Shown: positions 36,381 to 44,403, numbered from the stretch's first letter. The stretch is DNA of 64,000 bases from Streptomyces nitrosporeus (GCF_008704555.1 NZ_CP023702.1:1922001-1986000); one strand, 5' to 3'. The notes: generated from the letters alone by a model not told the origin. Made by a program: numbers and translations.

Positions 36381-38087
36381 TCAGAACTCCCCGGATCGGT
36401 CGGTGCGGATACGTTCGAGCAGGAGCAGCGACACGGCGCAGACCAGCATCAGGATCGTGCTGAGGGCCATCGCCTGCCCGTAGTTGAGCTCCCCGGACCG
36501 CCCCAGCAGCCGGGCCACCGCGACCGGCAGCGTCGGGTTGTCGGGCCGGGCGATGAAGACGGTCGCGCCGAACTCCCCGAGCGAGACGGCGAAGGCGAAC
36601 CCGGCCGCGACCAGGAGCGCGCGGCGTACCAGCGGCAGGTCCACCTCGCGCCAGGCCCGTAGCGGTGAGGCCCCGAGCACGGCGGCGGCCTCCCGCAGCC
36701 GTTCGTCCACCGCCCGCAGGACCGGCAGCATGGTGCGGACGACGAAGGGGACGCCCACCAGGGCCTGGGCGAGCGGTACGAGGATCCAGGAGGTCCGCAG
36801 GTCCAGCGGGGGTTCGTCCAGCGTGATCAGGAAACCGAAGCCGACGGTGACCGCGGACACCCCGAGCGGCAGCATCAGCAGTGCGTCGAAGCCGCGTACC
36901 AGGCGCCCGGCCCGCCTGGTGAGCGCCGCGGCGGCGAGTCCGCCGATCACCAGGGCGATCCCGGTCGCGGCCAGCGCGTACCGCAGCGAGTTGCCGATCG
37001 CCTCCAGCGGGGGCACCAGGAAGGTGGAGCCGCCGGCGTCGGCGGACCGCAGGGCCCGGTAGTAGCCGAAGCCGTAGCCGCCGGAGGTGTCCAGCGAGCG
37101 CTCCACCAGGACGCCGAGCGGCAGCACGACCAGCAGGACGATGCTCAGCAGGACTCCGCCGAGCAGTGCCCGCTGCCCGGCGCCGCGCGGAGGGCGGGAG
37201 GTCAGCGCGGGGTCGGTCAGCTTGAGCGCCCGCTCCCTGTGGCGGACGGTACGGGCGTGGACGGCGAGGATCGCTCCGACCGCGGCGAACTGCACCAGGG
37301 TGAGGACGGCCGCCGTCGGCAGATCGAGCAGTTGCGCGGTCTGCCGGTAGATCTCCACCTCAAGGGTGGAGTAGGCGGGGCCGCCGAGGATCTGGACGAC
37401 CCCGAAGGAGGTGAACGTGAAGAGGAAGACCATCACACCGGCCGCGGCCACCGCCGGGGCGAGCGCGGGCAGTGTCACCCGCCGCCAGGCGCCGAGGCGT
37501 CCGGCGCCGAGCACCCGGGCGGCCTCCTCCTGGCGTGGGTCGAGCTGCGACCAGAGCCCGCCGACGGTCCGTACGACCACCGCGTAGTTGAAGAACACAT
37601 GGGCGAGCAGGATCGCCCACACGGTGGTGTCCAGGCGTACGCCCCACAGGTCGTCGAGCAGTCCGCCACGCCCCAGCAGGGCCAGGAAGGCCGTGCCGAC
37701 CACCACGGTGGGCAGCACGAACGGCACGGTGACCACGGCCCGCAGCACCTGCTTCCCGGGGAAGTCGAGGCGGGCGAACACATAGGCGCCGGGCAGCGCG
37801 ATCAGCAGGGTGAGCGCGGTGGACGCGAGAGCCTGCCAGGTGGTGAACCACAGGACGTCGAGCAGGTCCGGCCGGGTCAGTACGTCACCGATCCGGCCGA
37901 ACTGCCAGACCCCGTCCGCCTTGAGACCGCGGCCGACGATCGCGGCGACGGGGTAGGCGAAGAACAGGGCGAAGAACGCGACCGGCAGAGCCATCAGGGC
38001 GAGCCGCGCCGCGGTGCCCCGCCGCCGGGGCGGGGCCGGGCGGGCGGCGGCTACTTGACGACGATCGAGGACCACGACCGGACCCAC
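36381..38087 (-). CDS. Thiamine ABC transporter permease (double-length)
   Basis: A 568-residue membrane protein made of two fused permease halves, each with about six helices and an EAA loop (EEAARVLGAGRLGAWRRVTLP near residue 185; REAAAVLGASPLRAWREVDLP near 475), as in ThiP. The start is uncertain: the GTG at 38087 gives a 37-base overlap with the upstream binding-protein gene; a GTG at 38075 is also possible. Both give the same mature protein apart from a few residues. Confidence 0.87.
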   Translation of the reverse strand: MGPVVVLDRRQVAAARPAPPRRRGTAARLALMALPVAFFALFFAYPVAAIVGRGLKADGVWQFGRIGDVLTRPDLLDVLWFTTWQALASTALTLLIALPGAYVFARLDFPGKQVLRAVVTVPFVLPTVVVGTAFLALLGRGGLLDDLWGVRLDTTVWAILLAHVFFNYAVVVRTVGGLWSQLDPRQEEAARVLGAGRLGAWRRVTLPALAPAVAAAGVMVFLFTFTSFGVVQILGGPAYSTLEVEIYRQTAQLLDLPTAAVLTLVQFAAVGAILAVHARTVRHRERALKLTDPALTSRPPRGAGQRALLGGVLLSIVLLVVLPLGVLVERSLDTSGGYGFGYYRALRSADAGGSTFLVPPLEAIGNSLRYALAATGIALVIGGLAAAALTRRAGRLVRGFDALLMLPLGVSAVTVGFGFLITLDEPPLDLRTSWILVPLAQALVGVPFVVRTMLPVLRAVDERLREAAAVLGASPLRAWREVDLPLVRRALLVAAGFAFAVSLGEFGATVFIARPDNPTLPVAVARLLGRSGELNYGQAMALSTILMLVCAVSLLLLERIRTDRSGEF

Positions 38088-39142
38088 TGCTCACGGTTCT
38101 CGGCGATCCTCTCCGGTGCCACGGTGGCCGGTTCGTCGACGGTGGCACCGAACTCCGTGAACAGTTCCGGCAGTTCCGCGTCCTTCACGACCGGGTTCAC
38201 GAACATGTTCAGCGGCATGTCCTCCTGGAACCGCTTGCCGATCAGGAAGTCGAGGAGCGCCTTGCCGCCCGCCTCATTCTTCGCGCCGTCGAGCAGCCCG
38301 GCGAACTCGATCTGCCGGAAGCAAGTGCCGGCCGCCACTCCGGTGGGCGCCTCGGTGGGCTGCGGCTCGGCGTAGAGCACCTCGACGGGCGGGCTGGAGG
38401 CGTAGGAGACGACGAGCGGCCGGTCGGCACCGGCCTTCCGGCCGCCCGCGGAGCCGGAGAACTCCTCGTTGTAGGCCTGCTCCCAGCCGTCGACGACCTT
38501 GACGCCGTTGTCCTTCAGCTTCTTCCAGTAGCTCTCGTAGCCCTTCTCCCCGTGGGAGGCGACGGTGCCGAGGAGGAAACCGAGACCGGGCGAGGAGGTC
38601 GCGGCGTTCTCGGTGACGAGCAGGTCCTTGTACTCCGGCTTCAGCAGGTCGTCGAAGGTCTGCGGGGGGTCCAGCTTCTTGTCGGCGAAGTACTGCTTGT
38701 CGTAGTTGACGCAGATGTCGCCGGTGTCGACGGGTGTCACCCGGTTCTTCTCCGCGTCCAGCCGGACGTCCGCGGCGACCCTGTCGATCCCCTCGGCCTC
38801 GTACGGGGTGAACAGGCCGTTGTCCAGGGCGCGGGAGAGCAGGGTGTTGTCGACGCCGAAGAAGACGTCGCCCCGCGGGGAGCCCTTGGTCAGGATCTCC
38901 TGGTTGAGCGCGCTGCCCGCGTCACCGCTCTTGAGCACCTTGACGGTGTAGCCGGTCTCCTCGGTGAACGCCTTCAGGGCGGCGTCCGAGGCGTTGAAGG
39001 AGTCATGGGTGACCAGGGTGACGGTCCTGGAGCCCTTCGAGGTCCCGGAGGCGCCGTCGTCCGAGCCGCCGCAGCCCGCCAGGACGGTGACCCCGAGTGC
39101 GGCGGCGAGCGCCGTCGCCGTGTACTTCGTGGTGGTGTTCAT
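38051..39142 (-). CDS. Thiamine-binding lipoprotein
   Basis: Solute-binding subunit of the thiamine importer, 363 residues. A short signal peptide ends in the lipobox LAGC near residue 24. The mature part has the ThiB-like VTHDSFNASDAALKAF, GDVFFGVDNTLLSRAL, VNYDKQYFADKKLDPPQTF and ATSSPGLGFLL. It is the first gene of the operon and starts with an ATG after GGAGGAA. It is governed by the TPP riboswitch immediately upstream. Confidence 0.92.
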   Translation of the reverse strand: MNTTTKYTATALAAALGVTVLAGCGGSDDGASGTSKGSRTVTLVTHDSFNASDAALKAFTEETGYTVKVLKSGDAGSALNQEILTKGSPRGDVFFGVDNTLLSRALDNGLFTPYEAEGIDRVAADVRLDAEKNRVTPVDTGDICVNYDKQYFADKKLDPPQTFDDLLKPEYKDLLVTENAATSSPGLGFLLGTVASHGEKGYESYWKKLKDNGVKVVDGWEQAYNEEFSGSAGGRKAGADRPLVVSYASSPPVEVLYAEPQPTEAPTGVAAGTCFRQIEFAGLLDGAKNEAGGKALLDFLIGKRFQEDMPLNMFVNPVVKDAELPELFTEFGATVDEPATVAPERIAENREQWVRSWSSIVVK

Positions 39143-39176
39143 GTGATTCCTCCTGGAATGACCAGGAAGAGACGCG

Positions 39177-39205
39177 GCCCTGCCCGCTCGGCGAGCGGGC
39201 AGGGC
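39177..39205 (-). terminator. Expression-platform hairpin of the TPP riboswitch
   Basis: A perfect 13-bp GC-rich stem (39177-39189 with 39193-39205) with a three-base loop lies between the aptamer and the ribosome-binding site of the binding-protein gene. There is no T-run. It probably acts as a transcription terminator or traps downstream sequence when TPP is bound. Confidence 0.75.
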
Positions 39206-39228
39206 GCAACAGCTTGAGTACTGTCCGA

Positions 39229-39322
39229 ACTTCCTACCCGGAATGACCCGGGCGAGGTTCAGAGGGTCTGCGACGACCGGTCACCGGTGCCGCACTCTCA
39301 GCGCTGTGGCGCTCCCCTGTCG
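39229..39322 (-). promoter_or_regulatory. TPP riboswitch
   Basis: On the minus strand the leader contains the conserved THI-box blocks in order: ACAGGGGAGCG, GCGCTGAGAGTGCGGC, GACCCTCTGAACCTC and CCGGGTCATTCCGGGTAGGAAG (each read in part). These match the thiamine pyrophosphate aptamer. It lies 87 bases upstream of the thiamine-binding lipoprotein gene and is followed by a terminator-like stem. High TPP should stop expression of the importer. Confidence 0.95.
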
Positions 39323-39406
39323 GAATATGAAGTTGATCGCACGGCCAGGCTACACGGGCGGGGCCGGACTCCCACGGCCGGCCGGGGCCCGCTCCGGCAC
39401 GGGCCG

Positions 39407-40513
39407 TCAGCGCTCGGAGGCCGCCAGCTGTCCGCAGGCCCCGTCGATCTCCTGGCCGCGGGTGTCCCGGACGGTCACCGGCACACCGTGGGCGGCGATG
39501 GCCTCCACGAACGCCTTCTCGTCCTCGGGCCGCGAGGCGGTCCACTTGGAGCCCGGCGTCGGGTTCAGCGGGATCAGGTTGACGTGTACCCGCTTGCCCT
39601 TGAGCAGCCGGCCCAGCAGGTCACCGCGCCATGCCTGGTCGTTGATGTCGCGGATCAGCGCGTACTCGACGGAGATACGGCGTCCGGACTTCTCCGCGTA
39701 CTCCCAGGCGGCGTCCAGCACCTCCCGCACCTTCCAGCGGGTGTTCACCGGCACGAGGGTGTCGCGCAGTTCGTCGTCCGGGGCGTGCAGGGACACGGCG
39801 AGACGGCACTTGAAGCCCTCGTCGGCGAAGCGCAGCATGGCCGGGACCAGTCCCACGGTGGAGACGGTGATGCCCCGCTGCGAGAGCCCGAGCCCATCCG
39901 GCTCCGGGTCGGTCAGCCGCCGGATCGCACCGACCACCCGCTTGTAGTTGGCCAGCGGTTCGCCCATGCCCATGAAGACGATGTTCGACAGCCGCGCCGG
40001 CCCGCCCGGGACCTCGCCGTCGCGCAGGGCCCGCATGCCGTCCACGATCTGGTGGACGATCTCGGCGGTGGACAGGTTGCGGTCGAGACCCGCCTGGCCG
40101 GTCGCGCAGAACGGACAGTTCATCCCGCACCCGGCCTGGGAGGAGATGCACATGGTGACCCGCTCGGGGTACCGCATGAGGACCGACTCGACGAGGGTCC
40201 CGTCGTGCAGCTTCCACAGGGTCTTGCGGGTGGTGTCGTCGTCACAGCTGATGTGGCGCACCACGGACATCAGGTCGGGGAACATCGCCTCGGCGAGCTT
40301 GTCCCGCGACCCGGCCGGGATGTTGGTCCACTCGGCCGGGGCGTGCGCGTACCGCGCGAAGTAGTGCTGCGAGAGCTGCTTGGCGCGGAACGGCTTCTCG
40401 CCGATGGCCGCGACCGCCTCCTTGCGCTCGTCGGGTGTGAGGTCGGCGAGGTGCCGCGGCGGCTGCTTGGCTCCGCGGGGCGCGACAAAGGTGAGTTCTC
40501 CGGGCTTAGGCAT
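39407..40513 (-). CDS. rlmN: 23S rRNA/tRNA adenine C2-methyltransferase
   Basis: Radical-SAM enzyme methylating C2 of A2503 in 23S rRNA and A37 of some tRNAs; 368 residues. The cluster motif is CGMNCPFC (CxxxCxxC), preceded by VCMIS-like [25 protein letters not shown] and the C-terminal [14 protein letters not shown]-like [11 protein letters not shown] confirm the family. The ribosome-binding site (GGAAG), ATG and first seven codons lie inside the 43-base repeat at the left end of the integrated element. The coding sequence is therefore intact, but everything further upstream is element DNA. In the uninterrupted chromosome it would follow cdsA. Confidence 0.93.
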   Translation of the reverse strand: MPKPGELTFVAPRGAKQPPRHLADLTPDERKEAVAAIGEKPFRAKQLSQHYFARYAHAPAEWTNIPAGSRDKLAEAMFPDLMSVVRHISCDDDTTRKTLWKLHDGTLVESVLMRYPERVTMCISSQAGCGMNCPFCATGQAGLDRNLSTAEIVHQIVDGMRALRDGEVPGGPARLSNIVFMGMGEPLANYKRVVGAIRRLTDPEPDGLGLSQRGITVSTVGLVPAMLRFADEGFKCRLAVSLHAPDDELRDTLVPVNTRWKVREVLDAAWEYAEKSGRRISVEYALIRDINDQAWRGDLLGRLLKGKRVHVNLIPLNPTPGSKWTASRPEDEKAFVEAIAAHGVPVTVRDTRGQEIDGACGQLAASER

Positions 40514-40536
40514 GGTTCTTCCAGTGTCGCAGACAC
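40494..40536. repeat. attL: left 43-bp direct repeat of the element
   Basis: Identical to 54663-54705 over 43 bases, with sequence differing on both sides. It covers the ribosome-binding site, start codon and first codons of rlmN. Within it, TGTCGCAGACA has inverted arms (TGTC/GACA), a plausible strand-exchange core. With the integrase gene beside the other copy, this defines the element's ends. Confidence 0.93.
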
Positions 40537-40684
40537 GCCGAGGTACCCCGGGTCGTCGCCCAGCTCAGCGGTGATCCGGGCGGTCCGGCGCCGGTCATTG
40601 ATGGTGGTTGTGGGTCGTCGTTGGCTACTCCTTGACGGCCCACAGACGGCCCGGCCCTATGGCCCCGTCCGCAGGTCAGGGCCG

Positions 40685-41506
40685 TCAGCCAGCGCTGCCG
40701 GTCGGGACAGTGCCGACGGCCAAAAGGTGCGAGCTGGCGGCGAGCAGTTCCGGGTACGGCTCTGCCATACGGGCCGCGTCCATGGCTGAGGCGATCAGCT
40801 CATCCGTGGGACCTTCGCCCGGCTGCTGCTCTGCCGCCTTCACCAGCGACCAGGCCGGGCCCTCGATGCCGAAGACCTGCACGGTCTCAAGCCCGGAGGC
40901 GACCAGTTCCGTCACCAGCTCTTCGGCCCGGTGGAAGTAGGACAGGGTAAACCCCCGCGCTCCGTCGTAGACCGCCGTCTCCAGAATCTTGGAGACAGAG
41001 TTGTGAATCCGCTCGGTGTGCAGGTGGGCGTACGTGACGTGCTCGAAAAGCGACGCATAGCGATTGATCGCGGCTGCGGCGACCAGCCCGCCAGGCTTGG
41101 CCACGCGGGATGCCTCCGCGAGGGCCCGCTGCCGGTCGGCGGGGTCCGGTAGGTGGTAGAGCGGCCCGAGGAGCTGCACGACGTCGAAGGTGTTGTCGGG
41201 CTCGGACAGGTCGCGCGCGTCCCCGACAGTCGCCGGGCACACTGCCGACGCGGCTTCAACGTGACGGGGCACGGGATCCACCAGGGCGACGTCGTAACCG
41301 TCCTTCACGAGCCATTCAGCGTGAATCCCGGTTCCCCCGCCCACGTCGAGCACACGTGCTGGCGCAGGGGGCAGAAAACGCCGGAGGAGTTCTTGGGTCC
41401 TGACCAGTTCCATCCGACCGTCTGCCGAGCTGCGCAGACGACTGTCCTCGTTGACCGTCTCGCCATAGAACCGCATCACGGAGGGAGCCAATTCGAGATT
41501 CGACAT
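40685..41506 (-). CDS. Class I SAM-dependent methyltransferase
   Basis: A 273-residue methyltransferase with motif I VLDVGGGTGIHAEWL near residue 52, the acidic VALVDPVPRHVEAA and the motif IV-like DVVQLLGPLYHLPDP, typical of small-molecule methyltransferases. Substrate is unknown. It is the element's left-most gene and diverges from the GntR gene with a shared operator, so it is probably controlled by that regulator. It points toward rlmN with 171 bases between, so its promoter could also read into rlmN. In pSAM2 a different accessory gene (a Nudix-type protein) serves transfer immunity; whether this enzyme has such a role is speculation. Confidence 0.85.
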   Translation of the reverse strand: MSNLELAPSVMRFYGETVNEDSRLRSSADGRMELVRTQELLRRFLPPAPARVLDVGGGTGIHAEWLVKDGYDVALVDPVPRHVEAASAVCPATVGDARDLSEPDNTFDVVQLLGPLYHLPDPADRQRALAEASRVAKPGGLVAAAAINRYASLFEHVTYAHLHTERIHNSVSKILETAVYDGARGFTLSYFHRAEELVTELVASGLETVQVFGIEGPAWSLVKAAEQQPGEGPTDELIASAMDAARMAEPYPELLAASSHLLAVGTVPTGSAG

Positions 41507-41524
41507 GGTCGCAGTATCGTGTGT

Positions 41525-41543
41525 ACCGGTGGACCAGTCCAGT
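41525..41543 (+). promoter_or_regulatory. GntR operator copy A
   Basis: First of three copies of a 19-base sequence ACCRGTGGACCRGTCCAGT. It lies in the 56-base gap between the divergent methyltransferase and GntR gene starts, so a bound repressor would cover both promoters. The centre TGGACCAGTCCA is an imperfect palindrome. Confidence 0.75.
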
Positions 41544-41562
41544 GCAGGAAATAGGGGAAGCC

Positions 41563-42279
41563 ATGGCAGTCCTGAAGTACGAAGAGATCGCAGAGTTCCT
41601 GCGTGCCCGCATTGCCGCTGGTGAGATCGCACCCGGGGCCACGATCCCATCGGGCCGCGAACTGGCTGAGCAGTGGAACGTGTCACGGGCCACCGCCATC
41701 AAAGCCGTCGACGTACTGCGCAACGACGGCGTAGTCGTGGCCAAGCAAGGAACCGGGTTCGTCGTCACGGAGATGCCCGTGGCGCGCCCTGCTGGCGCTC
41801 GCCGCGCGGGTTCTGCTCGCATCCTGGGCGGGATGCCGTTCCAGCGCGTCGGGGAACCCGACTGGGCTGAACCCCCTATCCGCGTCGCTGCCGCCCTCGG
41901 CCTCTCCCCCGGAACAACGGCGCTTCGGCGCGTTCGGGTCCTACAACTCCCGGACGGAACACCGAACAGCTGCGTTGAGGCGTGGTTTCCCCCGGAGATC
42001 GCAGAGGTGTCGCCGCGCCTTGCCGACACCAACCCGATCGCTGAAGGGACGACACGCTATGTACGACGACAAACCGGGCGGGGTCCGTCAGAAGGCGTGG
42101 ACATCACAACCGTGCGCCTTGCCTCAGAGACAGAGGCGGACCTCCTAAAGGTGCCGCAAGGCACCCCGGTCGCCGTACTACTGCACACCGCGTACGACGA
42201 GCAGGGGAAGCCGTTGGTGTGCGAGGAGGGAGTCACGCCGGCGTCTCTCTTCGAGCAGGTGGACACCTACGCGATGTAG
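41563..42279 (+). CDS. GntR-family regulator (KorSA-like)
   Basis: A 238-residue regulator. An N-terminal GntR winged helix (residues about 3-70) reads YEEIAEFLRARIAAGEIAPG and SGRELAEQWNVSRATAIKAV. A UTRA effector domain (about 95-235) contains TALRRVRVLQ and TTVRLASETEADLLKVPQGTPV. GntR/UTRA proteins in this position (such as KorSA of pSAM2) repress transfer and replication genes. The ATG at 41563 has AGGGGAAG just upstream; translation from the earlier in-frame GTG would run through operator A. Three matching operators support autorepression and control of neighbours. Confidence 0.9.
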   Translation: MAVLKYEEIAEFLRARIAAGEIAPGATIPSGRELAEQWNVSRATAIKAVDVLRNDGVVVAKQGTGFVVTEMPVARPAGARRAGSARILGGMPFQRVGEPDWAEPPIRVAAALGLSPGTTALRRVRVLQLPDGTPNSCVEAWFPPEIAEVSPRLADTNPIAEGTTRYVRRQTGRGPSEGVDITTVRLASETEADLLKVPQGTPVAVLLHTAYDEQGKPLVCEEGVTPASLFEQVDTYAM

Positions 42280-42302
42280 CCAGCAAGAGACGCCAAAGAG
42301 AG

Positions 42303-42332
42303 CTGGACCAGTGGACCGGTCCAGTTTTTTTT
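42303..42332 (+). terminator. GntR operator copy B, also shaped as an intrinsic terminator
   Basis: The 19-base operator recurs at 42307-42325. Its arms CTGGACC (42303-42309) and GGTCCAG (42318-42324) can form a stem directly followed by eight T residues (42325-42332), the classic form of a Rho-independent terminator and rare in this GC-rich DNA. It lies 24 bases after the gntR stop codon. Confidence 0.7.
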
Positions 42333-42382
42333 ATTTCCCAAACCCCCCCCTCACCTGCACCTTCATACGGAAAGAGGGCAAC

Positions 42383-42403
42383 ATGAGCAAACCCATCGCT
42401 TGA
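42383..42403 (+). CDS. Possible six-codon leader peptide (MSKPIA)
   Basis: ATG to TGA over seven codons, with AAGAGGG eight bases upstream, in an unusually AT-rich stretch between operators B and C. Its stop codon abuts operator C. It may be a leader peptide or chance; nothing but the ribosome-binding site and position supports it. Confidence 0.25.
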   Translation: MSKPIA

Positions 42404-42421
42404 CTGGACCGGTCCACCGGT
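42403..42421 (-). promoter_or_regulatory. GntR operator copy C (inverted)
   Basis: Third copy of the 19-base operator, on the minus strand, within a 10-bp inverted repeat (ACTGGACCGG / CCGGTCCAGT, 42403-42412 and 42417-42426). It lies about 50 bases upstream of the next small gene and probably represses it and the transfer genes beyond. Confidence 0.75.
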
Positions 42422-42469
42422 CCAGTCTCTTGTTGTGGCCACCACCCGATCCGGAACTTTCGGAAAGAA

Positions 42470-42688
42470 GTGGTGACCAACGCAGAAGGGGCCTTCTTTG
42501 GGCTGCTTCAAACTGCGCCCGTCGGCTCTCCGCCGGACCGCATCGCTGAACAACTCCACAGTGTGATCCACCGCAGCACGACGGCCGTGACGACACCGGC
42601 CGGGGCGAGTGGAGACCAGTCGGCCGAGAAGGGGCTCCCGTCACACCGGGGCCTGACACCCCAGACGGGGGACACGCCACCGACTTGA
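42470..42688 (+). CDS. Small hypothetical protein of the element
   Basis: A 72-residue protein, GTG start (42470, or 42473) with GGAAAG just upstream. The N-terminal part reads GAFFGLLQTAP and DRIAEQLHSVIHRST, likely one amphipathic helix; the C-terminus is Gly/Pro/Thr-rich and probably disordered. I recognise no named domain. It follows operator C and precedes the first tRNA-like minihelix, so it may be expressed early in transfer induction. Confidence 0.5.
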   Translation: MVTNAEGAFFGLLQTAPVGSPPDRIAEQLHSVIHRSTTAVTTPAGASGDQSAEKGLPSHRGLTPQTGDTPPT

Positions 42689-42783
42689 AAGAACCGCACG
42701 GCACACCTTGAAGCTGCCTCCCCAGACGTCCGGGATTTCGGATCTCCCCGGATCGAGCGGCGCCGTGCGAATCGGAGAACCGA

Positions 42784-42833
42784 GCCCCGGCAGTCACGCC
42801 GTGAGGGCGCCCGATCGACTCGGGCCCGGGGCG
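42784..42833 (+). ncRNA. tRNA-like minihelix 1 (acceptor stem plus T arm)
   Basis: GCCCCGG (42784-42790) pairs perfectly with CCGGGGC (42826-42832). Between them, after an 18-base linker containing TCACgccGTGA, is a 5-bp T stem (GCCCG/CGGGC) with the 7-base loop ATCGACT. The order and sizes match a tRNA acceptor stem stacked on a T arm, without D and anticodon arms. Two relatives occur at 44750 and 46233. Confidence 0.55.
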
Positions 42834-42869
42834 CTGCCGCCAACCGAGGCGGCTGACACATAACGGCGC

Positions 42870-42899
42870 GCGGCCCCGGGTCTAGCCACCCGGGGCCGC
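42870..42899 (+). terminator. Perfect 12-bp hairpin
   Basis: GCGGCCCCGGGT and its complement enclose the loop CTAGCC, 37 bases before the next start codon. It could terminate upstream transcription or shape the 5' end of the transfer message. Confidence 0.6.
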
Positions 42900-42935
42900 T
42901 GTTGGGCCGTTCACCTGCGAAGGAGATAACGACCC

Positions 42936-43244
42936 ATGAAGAACATCGTTGCTGGTCATGTGGCCGTTACGGCCACCGAGTTCATCGAGTTGGCTCTGGG
43001 TATCGATCTGGAGCTGTTCACCGGTCCGGCTGTCGAGTCTGCGATGGAGCGGGCGGCGCGGCTGGACGTGGCCCGGGAGGTCCTGGCGGAGCTGCGGGAG
43101 TCGGACCCGGAGGCCGCGGCTTACGCCGCCTCCCTGCTGCGCACCTTGCCGCTGAAGGCCCGGCCGGACGGCCGGCGCCCGCACCACATGGCCCACCGCC
43201 CGGCCGCGACGGGCGTCACCGCCGGTTCGGCGGTGGCCGCATGA
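42936..43244 (+). CDS. Small hypothetical protein, first of an overlapping transfer cluster
   Basis: A 102-residue protein with an excellent ribosome-binding site (GAAGGAGAT). Residues 1-70 are likely helical (EFIELALGIDLELF, ESAMERAARLDVAREVLAEL); the C-terminal 30 residues are Arg/His/Pro/Ala-rich. I recognise no domain. Its TGA overlaps the next ATG. The strong start suggests it leads the operon of spread/transfer genes. Confidence 0.65.
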   Translation: MKNIVAGHVAVTATEFIELALGIDLELFTGPAVESAMERAARLDVAREVLAELRESDPEAAAYAASLLRTLPLKARPDGRRPHHMAHRPAATGVTAGSAVAA

Positions 43245-43528
43245 GCAAGCACACTGCGCAGATGTCCATCCGAGATGGCCGGTGGTGCCTGTACGTCGCG
43301 CTGATGCGCGTTCGGGTGTCCCAGTGGCCGGAGCACGACTTCGGCCCGGCCGTCCAGGTGCCCACGGTGGCCGAGCGTTCACGGGCGCTCATCGCCCTCG
43401 GTTTCGTGTTCACCGAGGGCGCCGAGTGGGAGTGGACGGAGTACAGCGAGACGCCGGATGACGACACCTCCCCGGTGCGGCTGCTGGCCTCGGTTCAGGT
43501 GCGTTCACTGGACGGAGCCGTGTCGTGA
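43241..43528 (+). CDS. Small conserved element protein (DUF6303-like)
   Basis: A 95-residue protein (YVALMRVRVSQWPEHDFG, VPTVAERSRALIALGF, EWEWTEYSETPDD). From memory it resembles small proteins filed as DUF6303 that accompany spread genes in Streptomyces elements; that assignment is tentative. Its ATG overlaps the upstream stop and its stop overlaps the next GTG, so it is firmly part of a coupled series. Function unknown. Confidence 0.65.
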   Translation: MSKHTAQMSIRDGRWCLYVALMRVRVSQWPEHDFGPAVQVPTVAERSRALIALGFVFTEGAEWEWTEYSETPDDDTSPVRLLASVQVRSLDGAVS

Positions 43529-44403
43529 ACAGGTCCGCGAAGTTTCTGCTGGTGGCCGCGTTGGTCGCGGTGGTCGGTATGGCGTTTCGGGTGTCGTGGA
43601 ACGCACTGCGGGACGTCGCCCGTGCGATCGGTGCCGATTCGACCGCGGCGACCCTCTACCCGTTCGTCATCGACGGTTTGATGGCCCTCGCGCTCATCGC
43701 CACCCTGGTCCTGGCCGGCAAGGACCGCCAGTTCGCCCTCAAGGTGCTGGGCGGGTACACGGCCGCGTCGCTGGTCCTGAACTATGTGCACGGCCTGGTC
43801 CCCGCACTGCACCAGCCGGGGGCGGGCATGGTCCGCCTCGCACACTGGGACAGCGCACACTACGCACTCGTCCTGATCGCGACGTCCCTGCCGGTCGGGG
43901 CGATCTTCTTCGGGTCCGATCTGGTCGCGAAGGTGCTGCACCACCGCCCCACCACCGAGACCGTGCGGGTGCTGGACGGGCAGGAACCCGCCCCCGACCC
44001 GCACACCCCCGCACACCCCGCGCAGGAACCGGCAGCCGAGCCCGCCGGGCTTCCCGCACCGGCTCCCGCTCTGGAGCCGTCCGCGCAGGCCACGGGAGGA
44101 ACGGGCACCGTACGGGAGGCCGATCCGCACACCCCGCACGATGCCCGCACACCCGCCGCGGAGACGCCGGAGGAACTGCTGCACCGGGAGCAGTTCGAGG
44201 AGGCGGAGCTGGAGCGGATGCGGCAGGACGCACGCCGCGCGTATGCCGAATCCGCACAGGCGGGCCGTCCGCTCAGCGCCCGTGCGCTGGGCGAGGCGTT
44301 CGGCATGAGCGAGTCATGGGGACGCAAGCAGATCCTCGCCGTCCGCGACGACGAAGAGTCCTCCCGCCCGCACCTGCGGGCCGTCGAGACCGCGGCCGTG
44401 TGA
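43525..44403 (+). CDS. DUF2637-type membrane protein with C-terminal helix-turn-helix (spread protein)
   Basis: A 292-residue protein. The N-terminal 140 residues hold four hydrophobic helices (about 7-24, 44-65, 72-90 and 112-132), as in DUF2637 proteins of mobile elements. A long Pro/Ala/His/Glu-rich linker (145-215) leads to a helical C-terminus with RPLSARALGEAFGMSESWGRKQIL, a likely helix-turn-helix. This suggests a membrane-tethered DNA-binding protein, perhaps acting with TraB in intramycelial spread. The GTG start overlaps the previous stop codon. Confidence 0.75.
   Translation: MNRSAKFLLVAALVAVVGMAFRVSWNALRDVARAIGADSTAATLYPFVIDGLMALALIATLVLAGKDRQFALKVLGGYTAASLVLNYVHGLVPALHQPGAGMVRLAHWDSAHYALVLIATSLPVGAIFFGSDLVAKVLHHRPTTETVRVLDGQEPAPDPHTPAHPAQEPAAEPAGLPAPAPALEPSAQATGGTGTVREADPHTPHDARTPAAETPEELLHREQFEEAELERMRQDARRAYAESAQAGRPLSARALGEAFGMSESWGRKQILAVRDDEESSRPHLRAVETAAV

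Noticed and set aside
39407-40513. rlmN disrupted by the insertion
   Set aside because: The repeat restores the ribosome-binding site, ATG and first codons, so the coding sequence is whole; only upstream DNA is replaced.
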